Source of the DNA: Oncomelania hupensis
Taxonomy: Eukaryota > Mollusca > Gastropoda > Littorinimorpha > Pomatiopsidae
DNA length: 64,000 nucleotides
Direction of reading: 5' to 3'
Assembly: GCA_036898135.1 (NCBI GenBank)
Contig: CM072519.1
Coordinates: 37,194,952 to 37,258,951, forward strand
Made by a program: the position numbers and the translations under genes. The notes beneath the pieces were generated by a model, which searched no databases, was not told where the DNA came from, and was given only the letters and a program-made list of their open reading frames with translations. Positions 60,981 through 64,000 of this stretch are shown here, piece after piece. Each line of letters starts with the position of its first letter. Position 1 is the first letter of the stretch.

Positions 60981-62546
60981 TATTATTATTAACTAATCTT
61001 CAGGCCCAGTTTTTGTCTGCTCAGCCCATTTCAGCTTCCACTTTTATATTGGTGGAATATATACACTCAATGTTTAATTTTTGCATACAGTTGTGAAAGT
61101 CAAAAATTAAATTATTTTATCAGCAAAAAGACTTTAAATAAAAATATACCTGAAATTATAGATCTGCGACTCTGCGAGTAGTCTGATATTGTACCTAGGC
61201 GTAGTACTATTACATACGTGTGACTTCTCAACATATTGTAGGTCGTAGTACTGGTCATCTAGTTCTACAGTCTAAGTACTAGGATAGAATACATAATTAT
61301 ATTTTTTACCCACACATCCACAAGACAGTAGAATTGTTGCTACTTATTTCATGACAATGTCAGTTTGTAATTCAAAATGACTTGTAATGTGCTTATTTTC
61401 ACAGTGTGAATGGAGACATGATACCAGATCTTTTGGGAGAGACTTGGAATTCAACTTCGAATTCGCCAGAGCGGTTTTATTTTATTTTCAGGTAAATTTG
61501 TAATATATTTGGATTAAAAAAATAAAATAGACTATGGATTTTATGTATGGTTGATTATTATAGTGATTAATTTGATTCATAACTTGTTTGTGTATATATA
61601 ACTGTTTGACTGATTAATTTAATTTGCAGCTATATATTAAATCATTTGTAATTTAATAGAGATTATCTACTGACCTAGGGAAAATCTCTTAAATGTTAAG
61701 TGTGCACATGGGTACATGAATGACAAATGCAAAAGTTTCTTGATGTTCTAATTTATTCTATGATTTCACACAATGACGTTTTACCCACAGAGTGTATCAA
61801 TATTCATAATGTCGACAGTATGCCTCGTCCATTTAGTCACTACTGTTCACATCTTCTTTTTTTTTTTTTTAATTGTACACAAATAATTAATTATTCATCC
61901 ATACTTCCCTGTGTTTTTTAATCAGCAATCGAACCTATACTGCAGAAAAAGTGACAAATGAAACTTCAACGGAACATTTTTATCCATTGAGAATTCCCCA
62001 GTCTAGTGCCTTCTTTGACTTCAATGGGGATCTTGTGCCTGGTATGTGAATCAACATTGTTCTATTTTTTGTGTGTATTGTAAAGCTTCCACAGCATTTA
62101 ATATACTTCATTTACAGTATTATTGTTAAAGAATTGTCTTTGCTGATATGATGTATAATCTAGCTAGTCTGCTTTTTTAAGCTTTGAGCCCTCCAAGTGC
62201 ACTGTGAGTTGTTCCAGCAGTAGGAGTTTCCACAGTATCCTGAAATAGAACAACCTCATGAAGTAAATCTTTACATAGTTTTACAAATGATTATTTGGAT
62301 TCTGCATAATGGCTTTGGTTTTAATGGACAGACAATAAAAAACAGAACAAGCACTGACATTCATACAATTAAACAAGAAGAAACACATTTTTCCAAAAAC
62401 GTATGGCTAAATTTCTTGAAGAAAGGGTACTTGCCGCATGGGTTACAACTTTCATCTTGCTTGAATTTCTTATTATTTTTTATTCAGATCTATGCATGGT
62501 TTCTGAAAGGGATAAGCGATTACAGTTTGAGATTTGGTTGAACAAG
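54638..62546 (+). CDS. ITFG1: ITFG1/TIP (linkin) homologue, first six coding exons, partial
   Basis: Coding exons: 54638-54818, 55600-55842, 56552-56609, 61405-61491, 61926-62041 and 62488-62546, joining in phase (248 codons) with GT..AG introns throughout (donors GTACGT, GTAAGT, GTAAGT, GTAAAT, GTATGT, GTAAGT). The start gives a signal peptide (MVWCCRLLLIVLVNHIW), then VAAFGDFNADKLTDIFVLAE, ITPGDFDGDAQMDMLV, DVNGDMIPDLLG and FFDFNGDLVPD. These four FG-GAP/VCBS-like calcium-binding loops match in order and spacing the N-terminal half of ITFG1, a type I membrane glycoprotein with a large beta-propeller-like ectodomain implicated in adhesion and immune modulation. The human protein has about 610 residues, so more than half lies beyond the window. 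Exon 3 ends and exon 4 starts inside one Asp codon. Confidence 0.93.
54819..56551 (+). other. ITFG1 introns 1 and 2
   Basis: Intron 1 is 54819-55599 and intron 2 is 55843-56551. Both are AT-rich. No nested gene or recognised mobile element was seen. Confidence 0.8.
56770..56839 (-). mobile_element. L2-like 3' UTR remnant, left part
   Basis: GTTGTGTTGACAATGGGTCA..AAGTACTTGTAAGTGTTCT is the reverse complement of about 53510-53575. It is interrupted by the RTE element and continues at 60172. Confidence 0.8.
56831..56839. repeat. RTE target-site duplication, left
   Basis: AAGTGTTCT, repeated exactly at 60172-60180. Confidence 0.9.
56840..60171 (+). mobile_element. Full-length RTE-type LINE
   Basis: A 3.33-kb element between identical 9-mers AAGTGTTCT (56831-56839 and 60172-60180). 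It has a short 5' UTR, one ORF with AP endonuclease and RT, a short 3' UTR and a (GGATA)-type tail. This is the size and layout of RTE-clade LINEs. The three truncated relatives in the window (2858, 30131, 51590) share its 3' end. Confidence 0.95.
56905..60048 (+). pseudogene. RTE ORF: AP endonuclease + reverse transcriptase, two nonsense codons
   Basis: One phase runs from ATG 56905 to 60048 (about 1048 codons) with a single internal TAG at 57331-57333. Endonuclease landmarks: IGTWNVRTLTAEGK, ISELRWKG just after the stop, AYAPTSD, QGDWNAKVG and IGSDHDLVMM. RT landmarks: GVDNIPAELL, AGFMAGRSTTEQ, FIDFKKAFDRVWH, GVRQGCLLSPTLFNIFLE and LRFADDIDGLAGEEQ, then the C-terminal WYGHVTRSSG..GGRRRGRPKKRWEDN region. 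The ORF ends at a TGA (60046-60048) where related copies have Trp and continue. All catalytic residues that I can place are present, so only these stops obviously disable it. It is on the same strand as ITFG1. Confidence 0.93.
60172..60180. repeat. RTE target-site duplication, right
   Basis: AAGTGTTCT, identical to 56831-56839. Confidence 0.9.
60172..60345 (-). mobile_element. L2-like 3' UTR remnant, right part
   Basis: Reverse complement of about 53385-53515, including the telomere-like CCCTAACCC units and GTAGGTCTGTCAAAACAAG. With 56770-56839 it forms one old insertion that was the target of the RTE. Confidence 0.8.
60561..61056. repeat. Long inverted repeat, arms about 170-210 bp
   Basis: Left arm 60561-60734, right arm 60847-61056, and a 112-bp spacer. 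Matching words run throughout: AAAGTGGAAGCTGAAATGGG / CCCATTTCAGCTTCCACTTT, and GGACACAAAAGAAGCTGAG / CTCAGCTTCTTTTGTGTCC. The arms differ mainly in microsatellite length: a short GA tract on the left, (CT)n of about 62 bp (60915-60977) on the right. It lies within ITFG1 intron 3. Confidence 0.9.
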
Positions 62547-62821
62547 GTAAGTGATGGTTCACTAACTACACATTTTTTCTAATATCAAACCAGGACAGTA
62601 TTGTATTGTAATTTTTTAATGCAATGTCAAATTTCCTTGTGTAAAAATGGGGATAATAAATACAGGGTGCGTACTCTACCTGGAAAACCTGGAAAGTCCT
62701 GGAATTGCAAAATTGCTTTTCCAGGCCTTGAAAATCCTGGAATATCATTACTTATCATGGAAAACCCTGGAATTTCGAAATAATGTAGCTCGTTCGTTAG
62801 CGAGCGTCGCCGAGCGAGCGG

Positions 62822-62891
<70 letters not shown>

Positions 62892-63089
62892 CTGTTTCCA
62901 GTTTGTGGAGGAGGAACAACGAAGCTTAACGTCCTATTGCATCAGCGTTAAGGACGATCACCACGTCGCCACCCTGACAACAATGATTATCATCATCATA
63001 TCAAAGATGAGATCCTGCGGATCTCTTAACCGTGTGGCGATTGCACTAGAGCTATTTATAGCTCAGTGGACTCGCAGCGTGATGCTCAT

Positions 63090-63442
63090 ATGAATCATTC
63101 CATTCACTAATTGGCTAGTCTAGAACTTCCGTTTTCATCACTGACTTACGTCATACAACTTTCCTTTCTGTCCAAGAATGTTCTCAAATATCGCGAAGCT
63201 TCTATCGACAGTAAACAAGCAGATCTAGAGAATTCTCCAATAATATCGACTAACGAAAATTATCAACGTTATACAAAGCTTCTTCTAACAACAATGCAAA
63301 CTCAAATCAAAGGTAAATACACTCTGTTATTGAAAACTTTGTAAAGCGAAACGATTAGATCTATCGTGCACGTTTCAGACATACTATCCTTCGCGTTTCA
63401 ACGTAACATAACCCCCCACTCAAGAAGAAATTTACCCAATTT
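63090..63442 (-). mobile_element. Fragment of a Gypsy LTR plus polypurine tract
   Basis: 63090-63411 matches, with many differences, the last 300 bp or so of the LTR at 14080-14411 (TCACTGACTTACGTCATAC; GCAAACTCAAATCAAAGGTAAAT; GCGTTTCAACGTAACA). 63412-63442 matches the adjacent polypurine tract and internal edge. The match ends abruptly at 63442. It is an older relative of the complete element at 13772. Confidence 0.9.
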
Positions 63443-63448
63443 GATGAA

Positions 63449-63628
63449 ATGTGGAAGTCTCTTGTGCATTCTGCAGATGAATATGCTCAAAAAGCTGAAA
63501 ACAAGTGTGACATTAAACTGCTGGCAAAATCAAATGAAATGAGAAAATCAGCAAAAGAGAAGAAGGGAGAACTTGACAATTTAGAAAAACAGATAGAAGA
63601 AAAGTCTTGCCTGATTAAGAATTCTTAA
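63449..63628 (+). CDS. Short charged coiled-coil frame, unidentified
   Basis: 59 codons from ATG to TAA: a Trp/Ala-rich start (MWKSLVHSADEYAQKAE) then a Lys/Glu heptad-like region (KEKKGELDNLEKQIEEK). The composition is clearly protein-like compared with the flanks. It starts a few bases after the break of the LTR fragment, so it is probably the end of a transposon or captured gene, not an independent gene. No family recognised. Confidence 0.4.
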   Translation: MWKSLVHSADEYAQKAENKCDIKLLAKSNEMRKSAKEKKGELDNLEKQIEEKSCLIKNS

Positions 63629-63700
63629 CCTGCTGGAAAAGAAAAAAAAATCAGCCAACAAAAAGAGGGCTGAACTCAGATTGTTTGTGTGCTGCACAGT

Positions 63701-63884
63701 GCATTTTTGTATTTGTAATGATATTCAACTTTTTTTTTCTTTTATCATAAAACAGAAATAAGCAACACCAGCCAACTGTTTATAACAATAAGATTTGTGC
63801 ATTTTTGTATTTGTAATGATATTCAACATATTTTTTTCTTTTATCATAAAACAAAGTAAGCAACACCAGCCAACAGTTTATAAA
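63701..63884. repeat. 98-bp tandem duplication
   Basis: GCATTTTTGTATTTGTAATGATATTC...CAACACCAGCCAAC occurs at 63701 and again at 63799, differing by a few bases and poly-T length. Confidence 0.88.
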
Positions 63885-64000
63885 AAAAATTTATTCGCAA
63901 CACAATCAAGAAAAAAAAACAGCCATGAAAATTTTTTATGGGTCTGGAAAACCCTTGAAAAGTCCTGGAATTTTACTTTGTAAGACCAGTACAATACTCA

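Larger units (their letters stand above)
56610..61404 (+). other. ITFG1 intron 3 with nested insertions
   Basis: A 4.8-kb intron. It contains a minus-strand L2-like 3' UTR remnant split by a full-length RTE LINE, CA tracts at about 60325-60357, and a long inverted repeat at 60561-61056. The host strand of the RTE is the same as the gene. Confidence 0.85.
62547..64000. mobile_element. Composite mobile DNA in ITFG1 intron 6
   Basis: The left part (62664-62775) and right end (63935-63990) carry the same CCTGGAAAA / AAGTCCTGGAATT words, as if they were the ends of one interspersed element. Between them are (GA)n at 62826-62890, a Gypsy LTR fragment, a short coiled-coil frame and a 98-bp tandem duplication. 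Which superfamily the outer element belongs to I cannot tell. Confidence 0.55.

Overview
The window is animal nuclear DNA: split genes with GT..AG introns, long simple repeats and dense retrotransposon fossils. The mix of families (RTE, L2/CR1-like and RNase-H-bearing I-like LINEs, a GIY-YIG Penelope-like element, a Ty3/Gypsy element with integrase before reverse transcriptase) and the AT-rich background suggest a lophotrochozoan, most likely a marine gastropod. That placement is an inference.

Host genes, all on the + strand. (1) Three type I membrane receptors lie about 13 kb apart: A at 21.8-23.0 kb, B at 35.8-37.8 kb and C at 48.1-49.5 kb. Each is encoded in one large exon just after a splice acceptor. 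Each has a signal peptide, a short cysteine-containing ectodomain (MAM-like in A and C, divergent in B), one transmembrane helix and a long tail rich in tyrosine motifs. A decayed fourth tail, most like A, lies at 50.3-50.5 kb. (2) At 54.6-62.5 kb are the first six coding exons of an ITFG1/TIP (linkin) homologue. It runs off the right end, and its introns are full of mobile DNA.

Mobile DNA. 10.7-21.7 kb is a nested insertion on the - strand: a decayed Penelope-like element with two direct terminal repeats and hammerhead-like motifs, into which a young Gypsy element (13772-20307, near-identical LTRs, 5-bp target duplication CACTG) has inserted. The Gypsy element has the order gag-PR-IN-RT-RNase H, as in the Gmr1 group. 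A full-length 3.3-kb RTE LINE (56840-60171, 9-bp target duplication) sits in an ITFG1 intron inside an older L2-like 3' end. Three truncated RTE relatives lie at 2.9, 30.1 and 51.6 kb. L2-like copies lie at 23.3-24.3, 25.6-27.4 and 53.2-54.2 kb. Pieces of RNase-H LINEs lie at 4.6-5.7 and 27.6-28.4 kb. A roughly 570-bp non-autonomous element with a TATAAATA start and a LINE-like 3' end occurs three times (28.4, 34.9, 40.9 kb). A tRNA-derived SINE is at 9.7-9.9 kb.

The rest is AT-rich noncoding sequence with very long CT/GA, GAT/CAT, AAT, CTT, CA and GATA/GGTA tracts. Many apparent ORFs are just these repeats. The most interesting host signal is the receptor array: common architecture, different tails. 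The most interesting mobile signal is the Gypsy element with swapped pol order.
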